A DNA stretch of 64,000 nt from Sclerodactyla briareus (taxonomy: Eukaryota; Echinodermata; Holothuroidea; Dendrochirotida; Sclerodactylidae): the NCBI GenBank assembly GCA_026419785.1, contig JAODTK010003732.1, positions 124,001 to 188,000 on the forward strand, in the 5' to 3' direction. Made by a program: the position numbers and the translations under genes. Positions within the stretch are counted from its first letter, which is position 1, and every line of letters begins with the position of its first letter. Positions 19,430 through 31,256 of this stretch are shown here, one piece after another. The notes beneath the pieces were generated by a model. It saw only the letters and a list, made by a program, of their open reading frames with translations, was not told the origin of the DNA and did not search any database.

Positions 19430-21415
19430 ACTGGAATAACCTCTCATCAATTTGCCTAGAAAAGGCGAAAACATACCCCACCACAGGAAAGTTCGTTTCA
19501 ATAATAGCTGACATACAGACTTATCCAAAAAACAAAAAGATCTCAGACTTCCAATCGACAACTGTAAAGATATACATAAGAATGAGAGAGTTAAAAACTA
19601 GAAGGAACTAAGATAATCAAAAAGCAGCATTCACTAGTCAAAGATGCACATGAACAAAAACTAATTGACGAAATACATGGAATTGAAAATAGACGGATGA
19701 CGCTCACCGCTTCTTTAAGCAATAAAATTATGCAACAAAAAAGTAAGAAGGATCCAATTTCAATTAAAATTGCTGATGAAATCGTTGGAGATACAGAGGC
19801 ACCATTAAATGACATCAGCCAACATTTGAAACCCTTTTCAACTGTAACACCCCAACCCAAAACCAACGTCTCCCAGGAAACCTAAGCACACCATTTTGAT
19901 GAAGATGAATTCCAAGCGGTTGCACATTAAAAAATAATAACTCCCCTGTTGTGACCAAATCACAGCTGAACATCTCAAACATGCCCCCTTCCCCCTAAAT
20001 ACATAGCTGATATACTGACTAACATATCCGAAACCGGCTAGAAATACCATATAATTGAACAGGAATCTTACCACCAATGCAAAACCAGGGAAACTAAAGG
20101 CCCCCCAAAATTTAAGACCCGTAGTACTACTTCACCCTGAGGCCGATCCTCTGCAATTTGTATTACAAGAAACCGCGCCCCTAATTTTTGAACCTATACT
20201 TCCCGTCCCCCAACAGCCTCATACCTCCGTTAGATGCCTGCAGGCTCGTGTTCCGCTTCAAAATTTTAGCTGAAAAGCCGTACTTCAATAGGATATAATC
20301 ATCAACCTTCTATTGCGTGACATGAGCAAGGCTTCGATACGATCCAAAGAGGCACCACTAATAAAGATATTTGCAACAATCCTGCGATAACGACGAACCT
20401 CTATCTCATTTCACTATTCCTGAACGATGTTTCATACAGTCAAATTAGACGGCAAACTAGGAAAATCCTTTCAGCACGAACATCGCGTCCCCCCAGGGTG
20501 ACCTGCGAGTGCATATTCTTTATACATACCTGGCCACTCTTTGAAATCGGTAAAATTACATTGATGCCGTTTATCCACCTCTCATTTAGTTGATGCCCAT
20601 GACTTCAGCGCAAATAGTAATACTGACAACTTTTTCACCGTGTACCAACAATACGCTGATGATATCTCTTGGCATCGACTGGAGAACATTATTCAAGACA
20701 TCGAGAGCGATTGACTGGAAACTGTCAAGAAGAAATCCAAAAATAAACAGCACGAGAACTGAGAAATTTTCAAATCCACAAAAATGGCAATGGAAGTTGG
20801 AAGAAATGTAAATTTATGGAAGTTGTTAGGAACAAGACGACATCAACGGAAAGAATGGTTAACCAACAACCGCTTTCAAAACTCCTATCACCTTTTTCAA
20901 GAGGCAGACGATAAGTAGCAGCATCACTCCGATTTTCGATGCCCTTAACAGTATTTTCTGTATAATAGCGAACTGTGGGTAGCAACGAAGAATCTTGATC
21001 ACAAAATTGACACTTCCAAGAAGCCTACTCCGCAATGTTCTCTCAACCATCAGATGACCAATAACAATTGGATGCCAAACACGACTCTATGATTTGACCA
21101 ATCAAATCCCTTGGGCTTCCGTAGTAGCCATAACGTTTAAGATTGTTGTGGTCACGTCCGCGAGACTCCCAAGAAGAAGCTCCAGCGAGATCGCTCTAAG
21201 AGAAGCTTTGAGACATACTACTAAACCAATTGGTGGATACCTGTGACGACTTGGCTCGGAAAAATCAAATCGCTATTCCAGGACATCAACATTAACAAAT
21301 TTGACGAAGCAATAAACCTTCCGCAAGATCGTGATCCCCCGTGGCGGCGCATAGATCCTGAGCATGTCGGATAGACGAGACGCAACCTACTACTACTACT
21401 AGAGTAGTTCATACC
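19430..21415 (+). mobile_element. LINE (non-LTR retrotransposon) relic, reverse transcriptase region
   Basis: The plus strand, allowing frameshifts and stops, spells reverse-transcriptase blocks in order: DMSKAFDTIQ-like at about 20325, VKLDGKLGKSFQ at about 20440, a PQG-like block at about 20490, the catalytic QYADDISWH (YADD at 20652-20663) and INSTRTE at about 20750. The distal segment has WSRPRLP, ALR, TKPIGGYL and SDRRDATYYYY, ending at about 21400 in (CTA)n. The order and the C-terminal RRDATYYYY style indicate a CR1/RTE-like LINE. It is broken by many stops and frameshifts, so it is inactive. No clear 5' end. Confidence 0.85.
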
Positions 21416-21739
21416 GTAGATGGTCAACACTTTAACGCACATGAAGGGGATCGCGTATCAGTCCGGGTGCGGGAGACATTTTCAAAGTGCTTCCCAATGT
21501 ATTTGCACGCGTTGCCTCTCCAGTTAAGTAAATAGCGTCATGGTTTAAAGCTCGCTAGCGCCTCCCCATAATAGGCTGACATCACAATAGGCCGGTTTCA
21601 CAAGCACGCTGCCGACACGGGAACAATGGCTACCCGCGCATATGCGGTAAACATAACTTGAAAGTAACATTTGCCCATGCATTGGCTCTGTCAATTTTTA
21701 CACCGCGGTCCATAGCGATAGTCAATAGTATTTTCCGTA

Positions 21740-21825
21740 GAATGGCACCATGCTGCCCTCGCGCTGGACGGGGCAGGGGGCAGCTGCCCCGCTGCCCCCG
21801 GGGTTCGGCGCCCCTGTTTTCTTTA
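21740..21825. repeat. G/C-rich inverted repeat
   Basis: GGGGCAGGGGGCAGCTGCCC, followed by CGCTGCCCC, can fold on itself. It is followed by GGGGTTCGGCGCCCCTG. Similar gcgcccc words occur at 18603, 18881 and 22600-24500 and may belong to one transposon group. Confidence 0.5.
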
Positions 21826-22133
21826 TTTATTTAGTCTATCGAGTGAGTTGCCTTGTTAAGTATTTGAAGAGGGATCATCGTCTCACCACACCGGTGGACG
21901 GCTCGTTTACCATTATTCACGACAAAGTCGTTCGAAATTATCGACATATCATTGTTGACCTGTCGATAAATTTTCATTAGTAAGGTCCCTGATCAAAGGC
22001 TCCACCTGGGGACGCCAACTTTTTTCTGTGGGTGTGTGGGAGTGGGTGTTTGGGTGTGTGCTTCAGTGCAAGCGGCATTTGGAGGAGACTGGAAATGTCA
22101 GAATTCCAAATCCAGATGATAATACCAAAAGAA

Positions 22134-22152
22134 CCCCCCCCCCCCCCCCCCC
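22134..22152. repeat. Poly-C run (C19)
   Basis: Homopolymer. It flips to poly-G on the minus strand and creates spurious glycine-rich frames there. Confidence 0.9.
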
Positions 22153-22344
22153 ACTCCCGGTCCCGTCATCGTCATCAATCTTAACCCCCTTCCCCGGATC
22201 AAAACCCCCCTCCCCACGCCACTGATGAAAAAAACTTTAAAAAGTAAACAGAAAATTTCTCCAATAATGTTAGACGAGAGAAGAACCAGAACACATATAA
22301 ATTTGGGGAAAAAAAAAAAGTTTTCCGAATTTTTTTTTGTTTTT

Positions 22345-22369
22345 CCCCCCCCCCCCCCCCCCCCCCCCC
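22345..22369. repeat. Poly-C run (C25), longest in window
   Basis: Twenty-five consecutive C directly after a T-rich stretch. Its true length is likely uncertain given the indel errors seen in genes of this window. Confidence 0.9.
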
Positions 22370-22575
22370 GGAAAAATGGATTAAACGATAGTAGCACAGT
22401 AATGGCTCCTCAAAGCATGCGATGTTCCACAACTGACACTTGAACTTGTTGTACTCGAAGCTTCGGTTAGCTGTGACGATAATCGTACGATAGCTATAAA
22501 CGATAAAACGTAAGATTGACGGGGGGTAACCAAGACTATAGCAATAAAGGCCCGCGATAACAGCGGCTGGAAAAC

Positions 22576-22632
22576 CAGTGGCGTAGCTAGGGAGAGCTTG
22601 GGGGCGCAACCGCCCCCCCCCCCCTCTATGAA
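22576..22632. repeat. CAGTGGCGTAGC-type transposon end (left) with poly-C
   Basis: CAGTGGCGTAGCTAGGG begins at 22576 and is followed by GGGGGCGCAACCG and C12. The inverse form appears at 24458-24472 and 24516-24531. This terminal word is common to MITE-like elements in many animal genomes. No target duplication was confirmed. Confidence 0.6.
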
Positions 22633-23539
22633 GGGGGAAGGCCTATAGGGCCTTGACCAGAAAAACATGCATCCGTCCGTGCACTGCGCGTGCGGTGAAG
22701 TCTATTACGTGACCCAACTTGTCATATGAAAAAAAACTCAAAACGTCGTATTCACGCGGTCAACCCCATTCCTATGTGGACTGCTGACCCAATGAAACTT
22801 TACCTCAAAAAAATTAATTCGAGCTACGCGCGCTCGGTGTGTGCTACGTGGACAATTCATCGGGAGTATTTTTTAGAGCCTTTCAAGTTGCGTAGTCTCA
22901 AATTGAAAAGTAAATCGTGACCCCATCTACAGTGCCACCGTGACCGCCTCACCTGAGTATGCAGAGCGAGTCAAAGGAAATCAGATTTTCTTCCTTCCCC
23001 ACCAAACTGCTAAAAATGGCACATCCAGATGGTTGCAACTAAGCTCCGCATTGTAATTTCCTGATATCTAGGCCGGTATGAAAAGTTGAAATTTCTCTCC
23101 AACCGATAACTCTCGCCCCTCAACCTTTCAAAACTGATTGACGCCCCTGTTTACGTTCTAAAGCCATTCTAGCCTGGTACCACGAATACCACCATTGGGG
23201 AAACTTTTCCACACCTTGGAGAATTTTCACTCCACATGAATGGGAAAATATTTTCCCCAAATGGTCTAAGTATCTGCCCAGTAAAATGAGTCAGAAAAAA
23301 AAGTCAGGTGGCAGAAGAATTTAGGCAACCCATCAATCTCAGTCCTCCGGGCAACCGCCTAATTCAAGTTGAGATTGAGGGGGGGGAAGCACCCGGCTCG
23401 CGAGGATTTTTTTTTGTCAAGAAAACAACTGTAAAAAAACTAAAACTTGCCTGGCTTGAGACGTTAAGTTTAGTCTTGAAATTGCCGCAGCCTAAATCAC
23501 CCGGGAAGGTTAATTTCGGCAATCAGGGGCTCGTAAACC

Positions 23540-23600
23540 CTCAAATTTTCTGGTACGCCCTCCGCGCCAACCGAAGGTGGCGCTCCTCGTGTTTTATATT
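23540..23600. repeat. GCGCCA...TGGCGC inverted motif, copy 2
   Basis: CTCAAATTTTCTGGTACG, then CCCTCCGCGCCAACCGAAGG and TGGCGCTCC, parallels copy 4 at 24330-24385, including the CAAA/AAATTTTCT-GTACGC lead-in. Confidence 0.7.
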
Positions 23601-23924
23601 TGGTTCCCCCACCAAATGTCTGTGCCCCCCTTGTGCCCAGAATGAAAGTTTGGTGACGTCACTGCCAATGCACCGATTGTTATTCGAGAGATGACAAATG
23701 ACTGGTGCAGCATGACCTGACATGCAGGTGAATGGATGTTATGAGATATGACTTTTACTTTTATTACGATCCGATCATAGAGACATACATGAAAATTATG
23801 GTATATTTTTTTCGAATTGGGTTTGTTGCGTCTGAGCCCGTCCAGACTCTATAGAGCAACTTTCTCAGACACCTCCCTAGAACCTCTGGGTACATGTAAT
23901 TTACAACACTCAGGACGTGCCTTT

Positions 23925-23995
23925 TTCCGCCATCTGAAGGGTTGGGGCCAAAAAAATCCTTGTACGCTGGCGCCAACTCGTTGTGACCATATTTC
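23925..23995. repeat. GCGCCA motif, diverged copy 3
   Basis: CGCCATCTGAAGGGTTGGGG, then TCCTTGTACGCTGGCGCC, has the same lead-in word and GCGCCAAC core but has lost the right half-site. Confidence 0.45.
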
Positions 23996-24329
23996 GGGCA
24001 CCGAAATAGTAGAAATCAAACAGGGATGACGCAAATAGATGGATTACCCAAAATATTTACCAAATAGTGCCAAAATTTTTGTAATTTAATCCCCAGAAGT
24101 TTGAAAAATTTTGCGCGCTTCATGGCGCGCAAGTCTAGTTCCGTGATAGTAGGCTTTTACTGTACATTATTTGCAAAATTTAGGAACTTTTGATATTTGG
24201 GAATTTTATTCTTATAACATGACGAGCCGGCCATTTTGATGTCAACCGCCTCTACAAAAAGTGCTATGCCACGGAGTGAACTTAAAATAAGGTCATGGAA
24301 GTGCCATTTCCTGCCATCTCGGGGGCCTC

Positions 24330-24385
24330 ATTTTCCAAAATTTTCTTGTACGCACCGCGCCAACCAATGTGGCGCTCCCTTTAGA
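24330..24385. repeat. GCGCCA...TGGCGC inverted motif, copy 4
   Basis: AATTTTCTTGTACGCACCGC, then GCCAACCAATGTGGCGCTCC. Closest relative of copy 2. Confidence 0.7.
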
Positions 24386-24419
24386 TAGTCAATGTCGCCC
24401 CTCTAGAAAACTTTTCAGT

Positions 24420-24535
24420 CCCCCCCCCCCCCACAGCGCCCTCCCACTGGAAAAATCCTGGCCACGCCACTGCTGGAACAGGCCGCCCCCCCCCCCCCCC
24501 CCCCACTGGGAAAAACCTGGCTACGCTACTGATTG
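24420..24535. repeat. Two adjacent copies of poly-C plus CCTGGCnACGCnACTG end
   Basis: Each copy has a C run, CACTGGAAAAA or ACTGGGAAAAA, CCTGG(C/-)ACGCYACTG (24458-24472 and 24516-24531) and then TGGAACAG. They are inverted relative to the 22576 end. They are about 58 bp apart, so they are either a tandem duplication or two nested element ends. Confidence 0.65.
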
Positions 24536-26702
24536 GAACAGATGGAAGTTGGACAGGCTGTGACGTGGTCAACCAATTTTTATCGGATAGTTTATCGCTC
24601 GCAGGCAGTTATGTGTGAAGCGGCTGGAATACTCCCGTGGAAAGCGACGCCCTTGAATGGCTCTTTGTATATTATTGATTACGAGGCCCGCCATTGGTGG
24701 TATTCCCTTGAATTTTCAAGAATTTTAGAGAAAAAATCCGAGTATTGTTAAGTTTAGTGAAGGTCCTGGGGTTCTGTTTCCCTTTCCCTCTTTTCGTAAG
24801 TCTGGCAGGGCCTCCACTGATCCGGCCTCGGATTTATCTAACAATAGACACTGGTACGTCCGATTTCTTAAGAAGGAGACGTAGACTCACTTTCAAGGAT
24901 TCGTTCCGTGTTTGAAAGGGAGAATATATCCAAATTTACAAGGAGGGGGTTTCCCCCACTGAATTGGTTTCTTGAATAGAAATCGGATTCGTGTTACGTG
25001 ACTGAATGTCTCGAGACAGATTATCATACCACCCGGTCTCAGAGATAGTGTACTCAGTTGGTGTATGCGCGCACGTGCGTGGTGTATTTAATCTCTCCAA
25101 AGTTTGGGGATTCGAATGAGTGAATTGTTCTCATTTGGGACAGAAAGTCACAAAATGAACATTTCTATGGGATTCTGCTGAATTATTCTGAAAACTATTA
25201 TTTGGGGCGGCCCGAAAATTGTTGAAAATTTTTCACATTTTTGACCAACAGAAACAGAGTAAAAGAAAACAAGTCACCCAACAAAACATTGGTTTTCAGT
25301 ACCATGGGGTTGCTAATTAGATCGTACAAACCTTCGGGATGCCCACTCCTTTTATGTTGTTCCGCGAGGAAACCGCTGTGTTGTGACCAGGATTAATAAG
25401 AGAGAGGGCCAATCAAATTGGACCATTCCGGGTCATTTTAACTTTAAAAAAGATCGGTTGTTCCAGCTGTAGGTCTATTGATTGCTCTGAATACTATCGT
25501 CTTAATGCGATGGAAACCATTACAGTACCTAAAAGGGCTGAGTGACTCCTTGGCTGCCCAACAACTATTGTTGACCTCAGATGACCTTTAATTGGCCTGA
25601 CTCCAAAGCAGAATCCGATATGATGAACGCACTTACTGAATGAGAGCTTTCATCTGTAGTGACCACGACCCCTCCTATCATTTTTGAACGACGGGTGCCC
25701 ATATTCCCCACTGGGACCGCTAATAGAACATCCCTTTCCAGCCATACGGTCTGGGAGCTATTTTTATCCCCGCGGAATTCTCCTAGGGTACGTGATACCG
25801 ATCGCGGATAGGGTTAGCTCACTACGAAACCGACCTCTCGAATGCCTGCTGCTTCCCAACGGCTTGATGGTCGCAATTGTCTCTAAGTAAAAACAATGGA
25901 AACGACAGTCCCGGGAAGGGTGTTGGGCCAGTTCTGCCCATCTTTCACCGGTAGTACATAGCAGTATAGCATGATATTAGGACTAGGTCCCCCAAGTAAA
26001 AGTAGTTGTTTTTTCTCTGCGAGCCTCGAATGAAACTAAAACTAGACAAATTGCCGCTTGTCGAATAAAGTAGCGGATATCGTGACAATCCCCACACACT
26101 TTGCCTTCACCATTCAACCATCGAGGTGAAATAAATGAGCCGTGGATTTCGGTCTGTTTCCAGATACATATTTTTTTCTCTTCCAGTCAAGTGATCTATA
26201 GTACTCTTTTGGAAACTGGAATGAGAAAGATCACTATTGATTGCTGTTAATGTATGTGTTACTTCCTGTACTAGGGTGGTTCTAGTTTAATCATTCATCG
26301 CTAGTGAGGCAGAACTGGTTGATAAGAGACGGAATATACCCTCCAACACATGCGTAACAGACTTACTTTCCGACGGGAATTTTTTCGTTTTCGATGCTTC
26401 GATATCAATTCTGATTCCGTCGATTTAAATATTACGGGACTCAGTAAGTAAGCCATTACGGCTAATCAAATGAGGTATCGTACCCCTCATCGGCATTCTC
26501 GTTAAGCAATTGTTTTTTTATTATAGGGGTACCAATAATTTCCGAATATTTTTGGGCCCCTGTTAGTGCAAATTTGGGTCCTTTCGGCTAACTTTGATCG
26601 GTCTGTACCAGGTATATTTGAACTGGTTACGGATAGAGCCCCGTCTGACTCGGAGTACCCTCGTTCACAGAACTGGAACGATATTTCCACGTGAACCACG
26701 AC
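24536..26702. other. Upstream region of the GPCR
   Basis: About 2.1 kb without a recognised gene. It should contain the GPCR promoter and 5' UTR. A pyrimidine tract ending TTTTTTTCTCTTCCAG at about 26186 could be an acceptor for a non-coding 5' exon, but no transcript evidence is available. No TATA box is called. Confidence 0.35.
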
Positions 26703-27464
26703 ATGGAGAACACACTGTACGAACTGGTAAGTCCCACCGTGGAGATGGAGAGCGTAGAGGGGAGCACTGAGATAGGTACCACGGAGTACCCACCCTACCC
26801 CTACAACATCCGATATACCTTAGCCGTGTGCCTTTCCGTGGTTTGTACCATCGGACTCTTCGGTAACGGACTGGTCATGCTCGCCGTAGTCTTCTCGCGG
26901 AAGCTCCAGACGAGGACTAAGTATCGTCTTCACACTCGCCCTCGCGGACTTCGTTACCTGCTGCGGGATGCCCTTCTCCGTTGCGTCCTTCGTCCACGAC
27001 GAGCTGCCCTTCCCCCAGGCCCTATGCACCCTCGGGGCCTGCCTGATATGGGTCGGGGTCAACAGCATCTGTCTGAATCTCGCGTATATCGCTTACAACC
27101 GATTCGTGCTCATCACTCGGTCTCGGACCTCCTACGAGCGGATCTTCAACAAGTTCGTCGTTTCTGGGATGACTGCGTTTCGCGTGGATCGTCCCGCTCG
27201 TCACGTACATCGTGCCGGTCTTCGTTCTGCTGGATGGTAACGGGTACACGGAGCGATTCCACGTGTGCATGACGGCCGCTTCGGGTACCTCGGAATCATC
27301 TGCCAGTTACCGGCCGCTATTGTCATGTCTTCTGCTACATCAAGATATACCGCCACATCCGCTCCCACGCCGCGGGCTTGCGGTCCCATCGATCAAGGAA
27401 AGACCAGAAAACTCCTCATCTTCGCAGACTCCGGACAGCGCGAATACAAACGTCCACATCCAAG
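26703..27464 (+). CDS. Rhodopsin-class GPCR, exon 1 (N-terminus to helix 5 and loop 3)
   Basis: The start is ATG at 26703 (MENTLYELVSP). Helix 1 spans about residues 38-63 with the GN pair (GLFGNGLVML, Asn55). Helix 2 has LALADF (Asp82) and helix 3 has Cys108. The DRY position reads NRF (residues 132-134) and helix 4 has Trp161. Loop 2 has HVCM with the disulfide partner Cys188. Helix 5 has LGIICQLPAAIV and CYIKIYRHIRSH. The exon is C-ending and GC-rich in codon use, unlike its surroundings. One-base shifts occur near 26919 (extra), 27177 (extra), 27278 (missing) and 27329 (missing); they cancel, giving 254 codons. The donor is TCCAAG before GTATCC in phase 0. The sequence around NRF..ITR and YERIF resembles the Tre1/Moody/GPR84-like or melatonin-like groups, but the ligand cannot be inferred. 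Confidence 0.92.
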
Positions 27465-27567
27465 GTATCCTCCATTTAATCGTATTTCATGTCTGATAAT
27501 ACATCAGTTATATAAAGTTACGGTGCAAGTCAATGTAGCACGTAATTCCTTATATTCCCTTACCTTC

Positions 27568-27662
27568 CAACTACCCCCTATCCAACTACCCCCTATCCAA
27601 CTACCCACTATCCAACTACCCCCTATCCAACTACCCACTATCCAACTACCCCCTATCCAACA
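27568..27662. repeat. 15-bp minisatellite, about 6 copies
   Basis: Unit CTATCCAACTACCC(C/A), almost perfect, alternating C and A at the last base. It lies in the GPCR intron about 100 bp after the exon 1 donor. The repeated proline/serine-like frames across it are artefacts. Confidence 0.95.
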
Positions 27663-27769
27663 ACACCATTTAAGACCATGGCACCCCAAATTACTATCCG
27701 GCAGAAGGCTACGCTCTAAAAGGAAAAAGAAAATTTGAACAGCAGGTCAAGAGAGCATCAGACCGATTT

Positions 27770-28130
27770 TCCTGGTCATATTTTGCCCCAAACTGGGTCA
27801 AATCTACCTCAATTTAGGTCGAAATTCGGCGAATAAATTTGTTTCGGTGCCCTGTTGACCCAGGTATTTCCTATTTATAGTGTATATACCGAGAGACTCG
27901 CAACCTAGTGATCATCAAATCAAAATCGAGACGATAGTGTAAGAAGAACAGCCATGTGTATAAATGATCATGGTAACTACCAATGAAGGTTTTTATTCAT
28001 TTGCACACCAAATTATAGGTCAGCGTTTGACCCAGGAGAGTTCAATTTGACCTGGGTTGGGTCACAATTGACCCCAAAGATTTGCGTGATTCCCTTCTAG
28101 CTCAATTCAGGTCAAATTTTACCCATGTGT
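27770..28130. repeat. GGGTCAA/TTGACCC-rich stretch
   Basis: Several copies of GGGTCAAAT, TTTGACCCAGG, TTGACCTGGGTTGGGTCA and ATTGACCCC occur in both orientations. The same words fill the MITE at 37259-37424. It may be a decayed relative; clear ends were not found. Confidence 0.5.
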
Positions 28131-28299
28131 TATAGATTTCTCTATTACTTAGAAAATGTCAATTTACGTTTCCAGATTTGGAGTACAGCTGGCTGAGATT
28201 TTTTTTCAAATATCAACCAAATACAGATACTGGGTATTCCACTGCTTTTTTCGCTCGTTTTTTTTTAGCTGGTTGAACTATTGTGGTGTCCATGTCCAT

Positions 28300-28346
<47 letters not shown>

Positions 28347-28350
28347 CTCT

Positions 28351-28384
<34 letters not shown>

Positions 28385-28386
28385 AT
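28300..28386. repeat. (ATCT)n microsatellite
   Basis: About 20 tetranucleotide units with two interruptions. Confidence 0.97.
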
Positions 28387-28499
28387 CTGTAAACTTTTGC
28401 TTTTTGGGCCACAAAATGTTCGTGCTTTGATGAATCTCGACCAGACTGGCACAATATATTGACTGATGGGTCAGCTTTGACTACCTTACGGTCAAAGTC

Positions 28500-29725
28500 A
28501 TGGCATTAAAGGTGCACCATGGGCCAATAAGTGGGAAACTGCAAAACGCTACTCCTACAAATTTTAGTACACAGTGCTGATAATGGTCCATCAGCTGTAC
28601 CTTCGGGGTGTTCAGGAATTTTGGTCCAAGGTCCCACTTTGCACGGAGGGCCCATTTTATGAAATTTCACACAATGGTACTTGAAATGCATCTCCTCCCA
28701 CAAGCTTCAATCAATTTTCTTCAAAGTTACATAAAATGGTTCTTGGGTAGAGGGCATTGGGGTGTCCAGGAATTTTGGGCCCAGGGGCCAGTTTGGGCCA
28801 AAGGGCCCATTACGTGAAATACCGCAAAATCTTGTATCTCCTACAAATTTAGTTGTACGCTGATGTTCAATCATAGTGATGGTCAATAGTCGTACTTTAG
28901 CGTGTTCAGGATTTTTTGGTTCCAAGGTCCGACTTGGGCCCAAGGGCCCATTTTAGGATATTTCACGCAATGGTACTTGAAATGCATCTCCTCCCCACAA
29001 GCTTCAAAGTTCAGTAATGGTCCTTCGGTCGAGAGAGCCATTGGGGTGGTTAGGGAATTTTGGGCCTAGGGCCCAGTTTGAGCCCTGGGCCCTTCATATG
29101 AAATACTGCAAAATCTTGTATCTCCTAAAAAAATCTAGTTGCACCATGCTGATTGTTTGGTATCATGTTGTCCAATTGCTGTACCTTCAGGGAGCCCAGG
29201 GATTTAAGACCTACGGCCCAGTGTGGGCCCGAGGGCCCATCATGTGGAATTACGTAAAATGCTTCTCCTCTTACAAGTTTTAGTGCACAGTACTGCATTA
29301 TGTTCTAATGATGGTTTTAAACCAGACGTACCTTCGGGGTTTTCAGGATTTGTTTTAACCAAGGTCCCACTTGGGCCTGGGGACCCATTCTATGAAATTC
29401 ATTGAATTTAACACTTTGGTACTTGAAATGCATTTCCTTCCACAAGTTCCAATTGATTCCATTTTAATTTACAATTCACTGCTCCTCGTTAGTGGTCCAT
29501 CGGGAGTGTTTGCGAACTTCTGGCTGAAGGCCCAATGTGGGGCCCATCATGTATCATGCAAGATGCTCTACAAATTTTGATGCACAGGTCAGTGCTGTTG
29601 TTCTGTCATAATGACAGGCTAATAGCCCGTACCTTCAGGGTTCTCAGGAATTGTGGACTTGCGGCCCAGTTGTGCCGAGGGCGGCCATCATGTGCAATCA
29701 TGCAAAATGGTCAGTCCCGCAAAAA
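28500..29725. repeat. About 145-bp tandem array with alternating unit types
   Basis: Eight to nine diverged units share a core TTCAGGAATTTTGG, then GGCCCA.TTTGGGCC and AAGGGCCCATT.TATGAAAT. After the core, some units continue CACAATGGTACTTGAAATGC (about 28672, 28970, 29418). Others continue GCAAAATCTTGTATCTCC or similar (about 28825, 29108, 29256). In the first four units the two types alternate, giving a dimer of about 290 bp; later the order breaks down. It occupies the GPCR intron. Partly open frames through it are not conserved between units. Confidence 0.85.
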
Positions 29726-29739
29726 TATACTCAACACGA

Positions 29740-31005
29740 ATATAAAACAGATGAAAAGTTATACTCTCGGGAGCACCATCAGAAGTGTTTAGGCAGAAAG
29801 AAAGGAATACGGTATGTTTTCTTGAGTGGTGCATCTTTCACATTTAGGACAGTTGAATCCGCCAATGTGTGAAATATTGCAAAGAACTGCGCGGCCCTGA
29901 ACATATCATTGGTCTCTTTGTAATTGAATGTTTGGTACATTCATACGGTTTGAGCTACCCGCCGTTGGTGCTCTTGTTAATCGAGTCTCATGGCAAATAA
30001 ACATATTATTTAGACATATTTTCATGTTGTCAAAATGTGTGCATGTTCAACCACGAATTGCACAACACACTATAGTGATTAAGTGAAGATTTTTCAAAGG
30101 TTTTACTGCGCTGTGAAATAGTGTGACTTCAGGCGTCCTTACTCAGTATTATCAACAGGGAGAGACGATGAAAAATGTGGCAGGAGAAGATCGAAATCCA
30201 ATAGACGGTACACTGCCAAATTGATGCATTTGAACGCTATTCAGTATGAAACAAATCAGAAGAATATCTGTTAGATGATCGACTCATGATCACTCTATTA
30301 TATACCATCACTACATGGTGATACATGCCATAAATACAAATATAGGCCTAGGCTGACACCATGCCTCCACAAATCGGAGGTGTTTGGAACAAACTACTTC
30401 CCAAGTAACATCATATCAAAAAATCAAAACGATAAAAATCGTAGGATAAATCGTTCAGCTCAGTAGGCCCAGACCATTAAAATACCTACTCGAAGTCGGA
30501 AGTGTTTGAATAAAACAAAATAGATTCTCAAGTAACATCACATCGAAAAATCAAACGGAGATAAAATTAGTAAGGATAAATGCGTTTAGCTCAGCGAATA
30601 ATGGTAAATAGGCGATCATCAAAACGTGAGAAGAGGGGCTATTCGACATGGTGCAGCGGGAGGATAGCGAATAGTGTTCTTCCATATTGTGGCTGAAGTT
30701 AAAGCACCAATCATGAAGACATGAGTTCCTGCCATATCGGTATCGTTGTATAGTGTGACCGGCTATTAACATGCCACCCTAGACCTACAGCCAATCAGTA
30801 ACGACTGATGAAACTGAATCATAGTGGCACACGTGTTAAACAACGCATCACTAACTACTGCTGTGTAGTTTAACATCAAATCCCGGGTGAGGAAACCATA
30901 AGTTATATCAGTTAACGAACTTGAGAGTTTTAGGGACTCTCATCAGCTATTCTGATGGGATCTACGAAAATCGGTTGAACATGCAGGAGACCAAACACAT
31001 CCATA
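29740..31005. other. Rest of GPCR intron, no gene seen
   Basis: A+T rich. A pair of related segments at about 30403-30445 and 30518-30565 share AAGTAACATCA, AAAATCAAA and GTAGGATAAA-type words with a spacing of about 120 bp. Nothing coding is recognised. Confidence 0.4.
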
Positions 31006-31010
31006 TACCA

Positions 31011-31212
31011 CACTGTATAAAAAAAAAAAGGTGGACACATATTGAGAGGTTGGGCAAGTATTCAGCAACCTCAAATGTTGGGTACAACCAAATTGACCAA
31101 TCAATTGACAAATCTCATGTGAAGCCTATGGATCATCATTGGAATGGATTATCAATACTTGGTCTTTTTTTTTTTTTTTGGTGTTGAATACTGCCCAAAC
31201 GTTTTAACAGTG
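31011..31212. mobile_element. MITE family M1, copy 1, next to GPCR exon 2
   Basis: The ends are inverted: CACTGTATAAAA on the left and CACTGTTAAAACGTTTGGGC on the reverse complement of the right. Both sides then read GGGCA(A)GTATTCA(A/G)CA. The interior includes AATTGACCAATCAATTGACA and CATGTGAAGCCTATGG, matching the copies at 49556 and 52736 in opposite orientation. It ends 44 bp before exon 2. No transposase. Confidence 0.8.
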
Positions 31213-31256
31213 CACCTACGGTATGGTGCTGGACTGTTTTGCTCTCTTTCCTATAG

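Noticed and set aside
22098-22668. Glycine-rich minus-strand frames
   Set aside because: Created by poly-C runs read on the opposite strand.
28300-29725. CRISPR-like array
   Set aside because: There are repeats but no constant repeat with unique spacers. The sequence is clearly eukaryotic with introns and LINEs.
28500-29792. Overlapping plus-strand frames in the 145-bp array as a repeat protein
   Set aside because: The frame is not conserved from unit to unit, and units differ by lengths not divisible by three.
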